64,000 nucleotides of DNA from Nemertoderma westbladi. Its lineage: Eukaryota > Xenacoelomorpha > Nemertodermatida > Nemertodermatidae. Below are positions 41,553-51,308 of this stretch, piece after piece. The stretch is taken from NCBI GenBank assembly GCA_032718475.1, contig JAUCBJ010009018.1:1-64000 (forward strand), written 5' to 3'. Position 1 is the stretch's first letter; every line of letters begins with the position of its first letter. The notes under the pieces were generated by a model, which saw only the letters and a program-made list of their open reading frames with translations, had not been told where the DNA came from and did no database searches. The translations under genes were made by a program, and so were the position numbers.

Positions 41553-43049
41553 TTACAATGTATTATATTTGACATCTTTATGGATAGAGTCGACGTGTTT
41601 TTTTAGATTGCCTTTAGTAGTAAATGATTTTCCACAATCAAAGCAGCTGTACTTGATATCTTTATGGACGTAGTTGATATGGGTCGTTAGGTAGCCTCGC
41701 TGACTGAATTCTTTATTACAATAACCGCACTTATGCTTAACATCTTTATGAATAGAGCCGATATGAATGTTTAGGTATTTTTTACTACTGAATTCTTTAT
41801 TACAATAACCGCAATTATGTTTGACATATTTATGGATAGAGTTAACATGGGTGTTTAGGCTGCCTCGCTGACTGAATTCTTTATGACAATAACCGCACTT
41901 ATGTTTGATACCAATATGAATAGAGTCGACATGTTTTTTAAGTTCGTCTTTTCTAGCAAATGATTTTCCACAATCAAAACAGCTGTATTTGATGTCTTTA
42001 TGAACGAAGTCTAAATGAGTCTGTAAGCTGCCTTTCTTACTGAATTCTTTATGACAATAACCGCACTTATGTTTGACATCTTTATGGATAGACTCGACAT
42101 GTCGTTTTAGAATGCGTTTAGTACTAAATGATTTTCCACAATCAAAGCAGCTGTACTTGATATCTTTATGGGCGCAGTTGATATGGGTGTTTAGGCTGCC
42201 TTGCTGACTGAACTCTTTATGACAATAACCGCACTTATGTTTTACATCTTTATGGATAGAGTCGACATGTAGTTTTAGAACGCCTTTTGTACAAAATGAT
42301 TTCCCGCAATGAAAGCAGCTATACTTGATAAGTTTATGGGTAGCGTCAACATGCTTTGTTATACTACCCTTGTATTTAAACAGTTTATCACAATAATCGC
42401 ATTTATACTTATTCTTTACGTCTTTATGAACGGATTCTATATGTCTCTCTAAACTTCCTTTGTCATCAAATAATGCATTGCAATAGAAGCAGTAACTGGT
42501 ACCAGGAGAAAATACCAACTCCCCAACAGTTTCATTAGAACTACCTGATTCTGTTGTTGCACAACCGATTGAGGGTTCAGAAGCGCTAAAAAGATCAATA
42601 TTGTCACGAGAGGTACCAGCAACATTAAATTGTTCTTTAATAGTTCGAGTTTCTACTAATGGCTCAATAACTAAACAACCTTCAGATTTTGCAATGATAA
42701 ACTGCAACCCAGAAGCAGAATGCTGACCATGAATGTCTGTATCTTCAGTTCCAATAGGCCCACCATACGAACAATCGGGGCTGTCGTTTTCCCGTTTTTC
42801 GACAACAAAATAATCTCCGGATGGTTCATAAGAAATATCTTTGTCATCTTGTACAGGGAGAACAACTTCATCGAACAAATTGTCGTGATCTTCGATGGGA
42901 GATGATCCGTGAACGCAGTTCTCTTGTTTAACTTTAAGATAATAAGGGGCACAGTCTGTTGGTTCTTCCTTTATAATTATACCGCTAACAGATGATTTAT
43001 CTTTCAATACATTATGCTGTTGCTCCATTATCAAATATTTAATAAACAT
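41553..43049 (-). CDS. C2H2 zinc-finger protein, 11 fingers
   Basis: 498 codons in a single exon on the minus strand. The track start is MFIKYLIMEQQHN; the second Met (43028) may be the real one. The N-terminal 190 residues are acidic and lack a known domain. They include two SUMO-type sites (IIKEEP, LKVKQEN). From about residue 185, eleven fingers of the form CX2CX12HX4H follow. The linkers are KD(V/I)K(H/Y) rather than TGEKP. Fingers alternate between an HKCGYCHKEF type and a YSCFDCGKSF type, which suggests growth by duplication of a two-finger unit. Likely a nuclear DNA-binding protein; the target is unknown. A 247-bp piece of its N-terminal coding part (42625-42871) is duplicated at 52224-52473 inside a retroelement ORF. 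Confidence 0.9.
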   Translation of the reverse strand: MFIKYLIMEQQHNVLKDKSSVSGIIIKEEPTDCAPYYLKVKQENCVHGSSPIEDHDNLFDEVVLPVQDDKDISYEPSGDYFVVEKRENDSPDCSYGGPIGTEDTDIHGQHSASGLQFIIAKSEGCLVIEPLVETRTIKEQFNVAGTSRDNIDLFSASEPSIGCATTESGSSNETVGELVFSPGTSYCFYCNALFDDKGSLERHIESVHKDVKNKYKCDYCDKLFKYKGSITKHVDATHKLIKYSCFHCGKSFCTKGVLKLHVDSIHKDVKHKCGYCHKEFSQQGSLNTHINCAHKDIKYSCFDCGKSFSTKRILKRHVESIHKDVKHKCGYCHKEFSKKGSLQTHLDFVHKDIKYSCFDCGKSFARKDELKKHVDSIHIGIKHKCGYCHKEFSQRGSLNTHVNSIHKYVKHNCGYCNKEFSSKKYLNIHIGSIHKDVKHKCGYCNKEFSQRGYLTTHINYVHKDIKYSCFDCGKSFTTKGNLKKHVDSIHKDVKYNTL

Positions 43050-43783
43050 TTATGAATAAATAACAATACGTATATTTATCACTCGGCCTACGCCAACAAT
43101 TGATTATAAACTGCCTGTCGTAGGTAGGATTTATAGAGTGGGAGTACGACAGTATATATCGAGATCCACTTACTGTAACAAAAATAATTTCAAAATTGAA
43201 CTCTGTCCAGCTTACATCTGTACATCGATGCAAATAAGAGCGGATTACAAGCAAAAATTAATCTTTAAACTTATGAATCAACTCAGACCTTCATGGGGTT
43301 CAAACTTCGGTTTGTACTAAAGCTTTTGATTTGGGGATAACCGTATCTTCGTAGTGCGGTAGTACCGATAGTGCAGTAGTACCGGTAATGCAGTAGTACC
43401 GGTAGTGCTTTGGCACAGCTACTTATTTGTATACATTCTTTGCATCCTCAGTAGTGGATAGACGGCCGCGGCGCTCCCAAAAATCAAAACCCAGCGTCGA
43501 TTGCCGATTTGTTGTTTACAATTACGGATGACGGAAGTGCCATAAGAATTGCATTACCAGTCTGCCAGTAGACCATAAACTGGGGTATAACTTTTCACCG
43601 TATCCGTATGTACATACGCGTATGTGCGTATGTAATGGATTCCTATGGAGAATAATCCGTATGTGATTTTAGAGATTAGGCATTGCGGACCAGTAAGAAG
43701 TGCACTGCACACATGCAGACTTCAGACAGGTAGGCCTACTTAAAGCTAAGTGATTTAAAGAGTGTTGCTGCCTCTACCTTTTG
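43050..43783. other. Upstream region of the zinc-finger gene
   Basis: Would hold the promoter, but no core element is obvious. It contains a TACCGGTA-type microsatellite (43355-43412) and one arm of a long inverted duplication (about 43630-43748). Confidence 0.4.
43355..43412. repeat. Short tandem repeat GCAGTAGTACCGGTA
   Basis: About four imperfect 15-bp units (GTAGTACCGATAGTGCA and variants). Confidence 0.7.
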
Positions 43784-44026
43784 CAGATAGGGGGGGAAAC
43801 TGGACGCAATAAAAATTCATCCCAATCCAGGGGAAATTCGACGCAAATAACAGCTGATTACACTCAAAAATAAAACTGTAACCTGTTCTATTGTGCTTAG
43901 TTTATTGTTTTGGTTAAAATAACGTGCCACTGTAACCTGCTCCTTTCCCTAAATTGAGAATTTAACATTGAGGCGGGATATTAATTCGCCAAGGCGGGTT
44001 TTGCGTCCAGTTTCTCCCACTGTCTC
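43784..44026. mobile_element. MITE with G-rich terminal repeats (copy 2)
   Basis: Flanked by the perfect 8-bp duplication ACCTTTTG at 43776-43783 and 44027-44034. Ends CAGATAGGGGGGGAAACTGG and the mirrored CCAGTTTCTCCCACTGTCTC. The interior closely matches 4039-4313. Without the homopolymer expansions its length is 243 bp. The 8-bp duplications at both copies point to hAT-type mobilisation. Confidence 0.88.
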
Positions 44027-44034
44027 ACCTTTTG

Positions 44035-45268
44035 TCAAATAAACGATGCAGGAAGGAAAGGTCCAGACTGCCAGGATGAGTGACAGCCGGTGTCCGCCAA
44101 CCCCGGGATGCGACAGCAATGCAGTACCTATTAAACAGTTAACTCTTCTTGACGCCCCTTGGAAAACTAACCAACCGTGATTTATTTTTGAACTGTTTTT
44201 TCCACCAACCTGGTTATAGAAACTAGTTGTAGACCCAATGGCGGCATCAATGTGGATAGTTGGTCTTAGAAAGTTCTCAATCTCAAGCTGAAGCAGTTGA
44301 ATAGGAAGAGTAGGAATAAGATTCCAGATTCAGCTTCTTTAATTGTTAAATTACTAGTAGTAGTAGAGTTAGTTATTAGGCGTGTGTTATTATTACGAGT
44401 TGATTGCAACAAATTACAGTATATCTTGTATCCCTTATACCCAATCCGTATACCATTATTATTATGCGGTCAGTATCATTCAGCTGCACTGTCATTCAAT
44501 CAGCTGAATTAATGCGCCAAGCTGCCAAGTAGTTATAATTGTACTGAACAGCCTAGTAAAATCAGGATACCGGTACTACAGAATTTTGGACTTGGTATGG
44601 TGGGCAGAGCTGCTATTTATGTGGCAGTAGAAATGTAAGAAGATTGATTAAGTAAAGAATAAAGCGATATATTGAAACAAACGTCAAGCCAAATAAACAA
44701 TTTTTTCTGCATAATTGAGTATGAATCCTAAACAATACTAAGTACTACTACAGTAATATGTACCGGTACAATCTATGCAAATCTTGTATGCTTTATCCTC
44801 CAATAATAAAACGTATGCTCGTGGTAAGGATTAAACTGCTACATTATATAATAAAACTAAATCCATACCGTTCGTGTAAAAACGTAATCTTTACATATAC
44901 ATATATGCATAAAGTAAAGTAAAGTATAAATAAATAATGTAAAGTATAATACACATTCGCGTAAAGATTTAAACTGCCGCAATATAAAGTCAACTCCATT
45001 CCTCGCTTATAATAAGTTAAATAACCTTGATACAAAGTACTCTCTATCTGGAATATTTGTATATTTCTCGTGCAAAGATTTTGTTCTACAGTAAATAATA
45101 TAAAGTCGAATTTGTAAAACCTTAGCAAAATCAATCCCATCAAAGCATATAGTAGGGTGCTTGAGCAAGACAACCTCACGTTAAAAAATTAATATGAACC
45201 CACATTAAAAAAAAACAAACAAACTTTCCTACCGCAATTAGCGATTATTAGATAAAACATACATTATA
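44035..45268. other. AT-rich spacer
   Basis: No gene recognised. The minus frame 44844-45179 is tyrosine/leucine-rich and follows AT-rich repeats of the TATAAAGTAAAG type. I regard it as chance. Confidence 0.4.
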
Positions 45269-45292
45269 GGGGGGAGGGGGGGGGGGGGGGGG
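45269..45292. repeat. Poly(G) tract
   Basis: Six G, one A, then seventeen G, in AT-rich DNA. No TIR partner was found nearby. Confidence 0.85.
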
Positions 45293-45567
45293 AGACTTCA
45301 GACACAATTGTAATCTTAAGCAATAATACTATCTTTTATATTGTGCAAGCACCCAATTATATTAGATAGAGGGAAAGACATTGTCATATAAACATAAAAA
45401 ATTTTCAATTAAAAAGATATCGTTTATTTCAGGTAGGCCTTATAATCTTTCATTAAATAATTCTCTCATTTTAATACAACAAACAGGACAAACACCAGAT
45501 CTAATATAAAAAATAAAAATATAAAGTTTAAACATAAATACTAATATAGTTTTCTGAGTCCAGGTAG

Positions 45568-46068
45568 CTATGGCTGTGGCTGAGGCTGCGGTGGTTGGTT
45601 GCGCCCAGGTGCGGCCACGAACTGAGGTTCGCGTAGTATGTGTTGTGGTGCTTCAACGGGCCTCAGTTCTATCCCGGGATTAACGATATTTACCGGCACC
45701 AGGGGATTAATTTTTGTGATGTGGAGTTTTGGGGGGACGTTAACTCGTCTCCTGCCGGATGGCCCGGTTTCAGCCAACCAACAACGTACCACCCCCCTCA
45801 ATCTGGGCCGTTCTGGCACGCCACCTGCGCAGCCACCCAAGGCCTTAACGGTACCCGTTTGAACGGACGTGACGCTTCCCTGCAGACTCGACTCCCGCAC
45901 GAACAGAGTGGTGAAAGCCCGCGAAGGGAAGGACTTCACCTCGAACTCCTGAAGTTCGTCGCAACTGATGCAGAAGTCGATCACCCAGGAGGGCGTCGAT
46001 GTCGCGGTCCAGCAGCAGCAGGTCTTCCCCTGCTGGGCCTGGGAGTCGCAGAACGGACCGTAACACAC
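45568..46068 (-). CDS. Hypothetical GC-rich ORF, cysteine-rich N-terminus and proline/glutamine tail
   Basis: A 166-codon frame in a sharply GC-richer island (about 45560-46120) within AT-rich DNA. It begins with a cysteine cluster (CYGPFCDSQAQQGKTCCCW), has a second pair (DFCISCDEL), and ends QPPQPQPQP then TAG. The frame is open further upstream to about 46125, so the listed start (GTG) is probably not real and this may be an internal or last exon. An AATAAA on the minus strand lies near 45423. The opposite strand is also open (45640-46125), so strand choice is uncertain. No family recognised. Confidence 0.35.
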   Translation of the reverse strand: MCYGPFCDSQAQQGKTCCCWTATSTPSWVIDFCISCDELQEFEVKSFPSRAFTTLFVRESSLQGSVTSVQTGTVKALGGCAGGVPERPRLRGVVRCWLAETGPSGRRRVNVPPKLHITKINPLVPVNIVNPGIELRPVEAPQHILREPQFVAAPGRNQPPQPQPQP

Positions 46069-46129
46069 ATCGTCCCCATATCCAACTCTTACGCGCAGAG
46101 TGCGCGTTGTTATAGACAGAAATAGTTGA

Positions 46130-46856
46130 ATTTCGCTAAATTGAAAATCAGTGAAAAAAGCGGTGAGTTCCGCTTACTTTTTTTAACGAATAATAGTCCT
46201 TTATTATTATAAATTTTAAATAATAACAATTTTTTCCTAAAATCACACCTCCCAAAAGACATAAATTCTATATATTTAGGAACGAATATATTGGTGTATC
46301 ATTAAATTAGACACGAAATTAATAAAATTAATTAAAATTAAATGTTAAATTGTACTACAGTAATAATTTACTATTATTTTAAATAGCTTTTGCTTTTTGC
46401 TAACGTTTTCCTTTAAGCATTACATTACACTTTAAACATTTTTTTAAACACTTAAAAAATTTTTTTTTTTTTTTTTATATATAAATAATCATAATAATTT
46501 ATTATTTAATATAATATATAAAACAGACATTGTCCCACCACCAGCTGACGTAGCCTATGTAACAAGAATAACAATGCAGAACGCGCACCCCGCAGACACA
46601 TTAAACCCGCGCGGAGGAGTGCGAAACTCAATTCATGGCGGATCCAACGAATACACTCGGAGAATACACTTTAAAAATACTATGGGACACAGTGGTCTAA
46701 ATGGTGCTATATGTGAGATATACTCAAAATATTTATTGAACAGCCAGAAATTAATAAATAAATGAGGTTGTTTTATCAGTGAGATAATGTTCGGTAAATT
46801 TCTCCCAACTTGCGGGCCCCTTCCAACTTACGGGCCCACGGCAGCTACCCCTGTTG
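46130..46856. other. AT-rich spacer
   Basis: Contains a T/A-rich run at about 46455-46480 and no recognisable gene. Short ORF 46574-46765 is not supported. Confidence 0.4.
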
Positions 46857-46876
46857 CCCCCCCCCCCCCCCCCCCC
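46857..46876. repeat. Poly(C) tract
   Basis: Twenty C in a row, preceded by GCCCACGGCAGCTACCCCTGTTG-like sequence. Confidence 0.9.
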
Positions 46877-46928
46877 TTAATCCTTCCCTGGCTCTGCAAT
46901 ATGCAGCCGCACTCTTAAAATCATATAG

Positions 46929-47050
46929 CTTTTAAGTAGGCCTACCTGTCTTCAGTCTGCATGTGTGCTGTGCACTTCTTACTGGTCCGCAATGTCAATG
47001 TCTAATATTTACAATCACATACGGATTATTCTCCATAGGAATCCATTACG
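46929..47050. repeat. Inverted copy of 43630-43748
   Basis: From GCTTTTAAGTAGGCCTACCTGTC to GGATTATTCTCCATAGGAATCCATTACG it is the reverse complement of the arm at about 43630-43748, with scattered mismatches. The arms are 3.2 kb apart and enclose the second MITE copy. Confidence 0.75.
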
Positions 47051-47103
47051 TGTCTGTTTGTGGTTTATGTAATATTTCTTCTGGCAGTCTGGGCCCCTAT
47101 TTA

Positions 47104-47478
47104 AAAGTCCAAGTATGACGTCAGAACTTTTGGGGGGGGGGGGGGGGAGGAAAATCTGATGACGTGCTGATGAGGGGAGGGCAGAGGGGGTCTGCCAAAA
47201 TCTGATCAAAATGTTCATTTATAGGTGCTAGAAGAGAAATAGCAGAAGAGTAAATAGCTTGCCTATTTTAATTGTTCGAAGCCCCCGAAGGCCTGTAGCA
47301 CGACCTTGTGTTTCAGTTACCAGTCACCATCTTTCAGTGATTAGGACGCGAAAATTTTTTTAATCTGATTTAGGGGAGGGGGGGGGGGGTCAACGCCTAT
47401 CTGATGACATCTGATTTAGGGGAGGGAGGGGGTCAACATTTTGGGGAAAAGTGCAGACGTCATACTTGGACGACCCCT
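47104..47478. mobile_element. MITE with GTCCAAGTATGACGTC termini (ISL2EU/IS4EU-like)
   Basis: Left end GTCCAAGTATGACGTCAGAA and right end, inverted, TCGTCCAAGTATGACGTCTG are near-identical. Inside each is a G-rich stretch (GGGGG...TCAAC, 47131-47147 and about 47376-47432). The GGGGTCGTCC...GACGTC terminus with a following G tract is the style of ISL2EU-type animal transposons, from memory of the family. The interior is non-coding. Confidence 0.6.
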
Positions 47479-47985
47479 TGCACTGGGAGCTGGTGCAGAA
47501 ATGTGCTACGCCTGGCAGCCTGGCAAGGTGCTGAAAGGGCTAGCGCAGAGTATTTAATGAATACATCGGCAATGATAGAGTTGCTGCACTCGGCGAGATT
47601 TTAGAATTGAGGCATAGCTTTGGCATAACTTGGTGCCGCATTCGGCACAGAAAATAAAACTTTTCAATATTGAGTCTGGCTATTGATTGTTGTATTAGGT
47701 CTACCAGTACTGTTCCATTGTACTCTGTACTCGTACAGTGGTATATTGCAGTATTGGGGGGTCTGCCCTGTGCGCGGCCTTTTTTACAATTTTGCTTAGT
47801 TCATAGATAGACAATCTGAGTCGGCGTGCAAAGCCTTCAAAATTGCATTGGCGCAGGGTGTTACACAATTGCTTTTCAGCACGCGAATTGCTTTAAAATT
47901 TTGTTGACACGCGGTTCGCTTCAAAATGGCATCAGCGCGTGGCACATATAACAATTTTGTGGCAGATTTGGGATGGATTCTGAAC
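47479..47985. other. Spacer
   Basis: No recognisable gene. The sequence is GC-balanced and may be older repeat debris. Confidence 0.35.
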
Positions 47986-48120
47986 AGGCTGCCTGCATCA
48001 TTTCTGGCCTTGAGCAGACTGGCCTTGGCTGTACCATTGGTCCTGTTCGGATACGGGCTTTGGTCTATGCGGATGGTGTTCTTTTGCTTGCGACATACAT
48101 CAGCTTGGGATACTGATAGT
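47986..48120 (+). pseudogene. Short LINE RT fragment with decayed catalytic box
   Basis: In one plus frame: LEQTGLGCTIGPVRIRALVYADGVLLLA. This matches the G.GC.IG....ALxYADDxxLLA block C of non-LTR RTs, with the second catalytic Asp replaced by Gly. Only about 45 codons remain. Confidence 0.6.
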
Positions 48121-48124
48121 GAAC

Positions 48125-49720
48125 ATATGGTGAACAGATTGTAATTTGAGGCTTCACTTATGGGGTTGAGTTTTGAGGTCTCTAACAGTCTAAATAAGAT
48201 GGTTTATGGCGAGTCAGAATCATAGAAGACGTACCGGTATGGGCTGGGGGCAGGGGGGTGATATCTGAGGTATATTAGTATGTAACATGTTTACATGGTT
48301 GCTTAGCAATCTATATTGGATAGTCAGCTGGTGGCTGGGTATGTCAGTATGCGGTATGGCATGACAGTTGTCCTGTAACATTATATGCAATACTGCTATA
48401 CCGGTACATATAACTATATATTATATCTGTATATCTGTATATGGAAGTATTATATGACTATTATATGTGTATTATATAAATATATTGAAAGACATAACAT
48501 GGCGCAGTGTGTTTTTAGCCAATTCGGCAAACGAACCAACGAACGGTCATTCGCGCAGGTGCGCGTCCGAAGCCTGGCCACCCAGTACCGCATGATTTTT
48601 AGCGGTTATGCTCGTTGCTCTCCTCTAACTGTCTAAGTCATACCCACTTCCACGTCTGATGACGCTACTCCTGACACCTGAAAGCAAGGTTACCGTTACA
48701 TACGATATTAAAACGATATTAAAATGATAATCAATACCGGTATGGATATGGATATTAATATCTAATATGGAGTTCATTTCAAGCTGTTTTTCTCTCAAGT
48801 CCTTGTTCTCTGAGAGAATATAAACCGAACCAGTGACTACTAGCGTTGCTGTCCGGTAGTACATCATGCAGTCCAGCAGTCATGGCAGGCCATATTTCCC
48901 CCCCCCCCCCCCCCCCCCCTCCCGGACCCCAGCAATTTCAGGTTCATCCGGAATCCGGACATTGCCGGCGTACAGGCCAGGCAGATAGGCGTAGCACATT
49001 TGCCAGTTCCCGGAAGCCTGCCACCTGCTGACCTGCGGGGCAAGTTGAAATGATGCACCGAATGTGTTCGCTGTCTCCTCCGTCTGGCTATTCGCAGTTC
49101 GGCGTGCATGTAAAACTTGTCAGTCAGTCAGTACCGGTAGCAAGCTGAAAGCTGAAGAGGACTTAGCACCATACGGTAGGCAGTAGGCTATCCAGTATCC
49201 AGTATCGGTCAGCCGGTAGGCCTACCTCTGTACCTGTCTGCTTACCGACAGAACGGCAGGCAGGCAGGCTGGCAGCGGCAGGCCTACAGCTACCGACAGT
49301 CTGGTGACACAGCATATTTTGCCTTCTGGCCCCCTGAAGGGCCTTTCCACTAGATTTTATGTCAGACGCTGCATTCGAGATTCGAATAGGTACAGTCAGA
49401 CAGTAGGGCAGTAGGCCTACTGTAGATACCGGTAGCTAACTGCATTCTACTGTTCTACTACATCAGTACATACCGGTATATGGTAACATACTAACATACA
49501 TAGGCCTACTGCTGTACTGCAGTACTGAATAACAACATTCTGACATGAGTTTTACTTAGGCCTACCACTTACTGTAGGTTAGTTAGACAGTAAAACTATA
49601 GCACCCATCATACTGTCATATCATAGTACTGTATGCTGTAGTAGGCCTACAGTCAGAGGAGTCCAGCAGTCTGACAATTGTTGACAGTCTTCATGCATGG
49701 CCTACCTTCAGGCTGTCAGG
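48125..49720. other. Spacer rich in TACCGGTA and TAGGCCTA palindromes
   Basis: No gene that I can support. Contains a poly(C) tract at 48898-48919 and dense AGGCCTAC/TACCGGTA words between 49130 and 49670. The minus frame 48864-49109 spans the homopolymer and is not convincing. Confidence 0.4.
48898..48919. repeat. Poly(C) tract
   Basis: Twenty-two C, followed by TCCCGGACCCC. Confidence 0.9.
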
Positions 49721-49723
49721 TAT

Positions 49724-50617
49724 GTACTAAAAGGTAGAAAGATCTATACTGCTATAACAGTATAACCAGATAACGGGCTATAACCAGAACAATCTATAAC
49801 GATAACGGGCTATAACTTATTCCTATAAACAAGCTATAACCACCTATAACGAGCTATAATATGAAAATTTACATTAAAAAAACGCCCCTTCTAGCCTTGG
49901 GTGTGTTTAACTTTTGGATTAACACGGTGGTCTGAAAAATACCGCAGGTTAAATGTTAGGGTAGGCCTAAGCCTATGCCTAATTGATACTGGTAAGGTTT
50001 TTTTTTATTTGGCTATATTGCTCACTATATTCCTGTATTCTATATCGACCAGAAGCTGACAGCGGATAGCAGAATGGAGGATAGACAGAGAGATGGGAAC
50101 CTCTCCACTGCGCTGCACTGTCTGATAGTCAGATCAGGGGTGTAAACGCTACGCCGACAGCCGACAACCACTGCCGACAACAGCAAAAATGAAAATGTAA
50201 CTTGAGTTCGTGACTCTCGTTTATTGTTTTGGTTTAGAATAACCTTACACTGTAACCTGTTCCCTTCCCTAAATTAATAATTAACATTAATTAGCTTTAA
50301 TAATGGTTGTCTGCGTTGGTTGTCGGCTGTCGGTTGTCGGCGTAGCGTTTACACTCGATAATCAGTAGTGGGATGCTGACTAATGCAGTAATGACTATGA
50401 TTTCGTGATACCACAAAGATGAAAAACATTATGGACTAAAAAACCAAATTGTGTAATTAAATTACTGACTAGGAAAATAAATCCATTCTAAAATAGGTTT
50501 TTTTTATTGTAAATTTTCAGATTATAGCTCGTTATAGGTGGTTATAACTTGTTAAAGGAAGTTATAGCCCGTTATAGATCGTTATATCCCGTTATAGATC
50601 GTTCTATCTTTTAGTAC
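49724..50617. mobile_element. DNA element with inverted termini of about 140 bp built of CTATAACGGGC repeats
   Basis: Left terminus starts GTACTAAAAGGTAGAAAGAT and the right terminus, inverted, GTACTAAAAGATAGAACGAT. Both continue through several copies of (G)ATCTATAACGGGCTATAAC to CCACCTATAACGAGCTATAAT and a TTTACA-type inner border. A second element (50140-50354) is nested inside. The direct word CCTACCTTCA occurs at 49701 and 50620, but on the left it does not touch the terminus, so it is only a weak target-duplication candidate. Confidence 0.8.
50140..50354. mobile_element. MITE with GTGTAAACGCTACGCCGACA termini, nested
   Basis: Inverted ends of about 40 bp start GTGTAAACGCTACGCCGACA and carry repeated GACAACC/GCCGACA words. 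The interior (about 50219-50275) resembles the interior of the poly(G) MITE family (TTATTGTTTTGGTT, then CTGTAACCTGTTCCCTTCCC and TAAATTAATAATTAACATT), although the termini are unrelated. Confidence 0.8.
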
Positions 50618-51308
50618 GTCCTACCTTCATATCTTGAGTGCTTGAAATTGAGATTTTATTACATTACGGTACCGTACAGTATTGCAGTACAACAGTAGGA
50701 TATTATACTAGAGTGTACTACCATTATCATCAGACCATACAATAACAATACCCAGTATATTACCGGACTACTAGCTAATGCGCTAACCAACAATATCGTT
50801 TATTGTTTTGGTTAAGAATAGCCTCCCTCTGTAAACTGTTCCCTTCCTTTCAAGCAGATTGGTAACTTAATTTTCCCATGATCAATATTGCCAACCTTCT
50901 ATCTATCTATAGTTATTTTTGTCTGTAGGCTTTTGTCTGTTTCAGTCGGGCACTTTGTAAATATTGAAATATGTCAATATTGACATATGTACAGTGTGAA
51001 ATTCTCCAGGACGGGGAATGTCAAAATTGACATGGACATGTCAATATTAAAATTTTTTTACCTGGCGTGTTCAAATTTTTACAGACGTGTTTTTTAGCGG
51101 AATGCTTAGCGGAGCATGCACCAATTACTCTCCTTCTAGAACACATGCTATGTGTTTGATACAACCCTCACATTTGAAGAACACTTAAAATCAACTCCTC
51201 CAAACGTGTCCAACAGGGGGACCCAATGTTTTTTGTTGCCCCTACGGAAAAACAAAATCAAAAAGTCAATTAATGTTCCACCTGAACAGTGGTAGCTAGT
51301 CATAATTA
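50618..51308. other. Spacer with an isolated copy of the MITE core
   Basis: At about 50797-50850 the core TTTATTGTTTTGGTTAAGAAT...CTGTAAACTGTTCCCTTCC recurs without recognisable termini. The rest shows nothing. Confidence 0.5.

Noticed and set aside
44844-45179. 111-codon minus ORF rich in Tyr and Leu
   Set aside because: Falls on AT-rich repetitive sequence; composition explains it.
45640-46125. 161-codon plus ORF opposite the GC-rich minus ORF
   Set aside because: Could be real, but only one strand is likely coding. The minus frame has cysteine clusters and a downstream AATAAA, so I listed that one with low confidence.
49701-50629. CCTACCTTCA direct repeats as target duplication of the 49724-50617 element
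   Set aside because: On the left the word is 13 bases away from the terminus, so it does not fit a clean target duplication.
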